Positions 63,925-64,000 of a stretch of 64,000 bases of DNA are shown here, piece by piece. The DNA is from Brevundimonas basaltis (GTDB lineage: Bacteria > Pseudomonadota > Alphaproteobacteria > Caulobacterales > Caulobacteraceae), in contig NZ_JACHFZ010000006.1 in the NCBI RefSeq assembly GCF_014202075.1, positions 41,721-105,720 on the forward strand, written 5' to 3'. How positions within the stretch are numbered: the first letter of the stretch is position 1; every line of letters begins with the position of its first letter. Under the pieces are notes generated by a model. The model saw only the letters and a program-made list of their open reading frames with translations. It ran no database searches and was not told the DNA's origin. Made by a program: the position numbers and the translations under genes.

Positions 63925-64000
63925 CTAGAAGTTGATGCCGATGGTGGCGCGGCGGTTCAGAGGCTCGCGAACGCCGTCGGCGGTCGGGCGGGCCAGGGCG
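63925..64000 (-). CDS. C-terminus of an OmpA-like outer membrane protein (partial)
   Basis: Only the last 24 codons are inside the window, ending ALARPTADGVREPLNRRATIG then INF and TAG. The TADGVREPLNRR pattern is the closing segment of OmpA C-terminal (peptidoglycan-binding) domains, and the terminal Phe fits an outer-membrane protein. The 5' part lies beyond base 64000. Confidence 0.7.
   Translation of the reverse strand, partial: ALARPTADGVREPLNRRATIGINF

Overview
The window is about 67% G+C chromosomal DNA from an alphaproteobacterium of the Caulobacterales; a Brevundimonas-like organism fits best. The reasons are the CpdR-type response regulator beside a tRNA-Val gene, MotA, a TadG-type pilus-associated protein, PhaR with a beta-ketothiolase, many alanine/proline-rich lipoproteins, and promoters like the Caulobacter housekeeping consensus (TTGACG plus CTA-type -10 boxes). 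It is almost wholly core-genome in character: dense, short intergenic gaps, even base composition, and no insertion sequence, prophage, CRISPR array or rRNA operon.

Layout. 1-2951: branched-chain 2-oxoacid dehydrogenase E1 beta (partial) and alpha on the minus strand, with a divergent Lrp-family regulator. 3027-6689: a secreted propeller protein, a pirin, a small secreted protein and an epoxide-hydrolase-like enzyme. 6730-9845: the rpmH-rnpA-yidC-engB block, with a paired palindromic repeat between rpmH and rnpA. 9965-14410: a TVP38-type membrane protein, a sensor kinase, a small secreted protein and a cytochrome b/molybdopterin oxidoreductase pair. 14558-16387: nrdB, a structured intergenic region and a secreted tail-collar-domain protein. 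16459-20665: a MASE1 hybrid kinase, an overlapping nucleotidyltransferase-metallophosphoesterase pair and a VanZ-like protein. 20898-25395: phaR, hemolysin III, thiolase, pyrophosphatase and DUF599. 25514-28931: a candidate small RNA, an N-formylglutamate amidohydrolase, cpdR, tRNA-Val(GAC), a solitary cytosine-5 DNA methyltransferase and two tiny genes. 29146-34937: methylmalonyl-CoA mutase mutAB, a DUF6491 lipoprotein and mnmC. 34970-37155: three tandem small lipoproteins, then motA. 37232-45101: a FATP-type acyl-CoA synthetase, a sorbosone-dehydrogenase-like lipoprotein, DUF1206, an ABC exporter and two Pro/Ala-rich single-span proteins. 45212-51383: GST, FKBP, threonine dehydratase, secreted proteins, GNAT, rpmA and rplU. 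51603-54602: a zinc-linked cluster behind a Zur-like dyad. 54650-64000: WD40 protein, mtgA, M2 peptidase, TadG-like vWA protein, 2OG oxygenase, OmpA lipoprotein, UDP-glucose dehydrogenase and the end of an OmpA-like gene.

Functional links. Branched-chain amino acid breakdown (bkd genes) can feed propionyl-CoA and hence methylmalonyl-CoA mutase; thiolase with PhaR points to polyhydroxybutyrate metabolism. CpdR, MotA and TadG belong to cell-cycle and surface-organelle biology typical of the order. The zinc cluster joins a predicted permease, a His-rich CDF transporter and a CobW GTPase.

The least ordinary items are the NTase-phosphoesterase pair, a TadG protein whose vWA domain carries two inserted phage-type repeats, an rnpA ribosome binding site that lies inside a repeat hairpin, an anti-Shine-Dalgarno-type small RNA, and a structured intergenic region upstream of the tail-collar gene.
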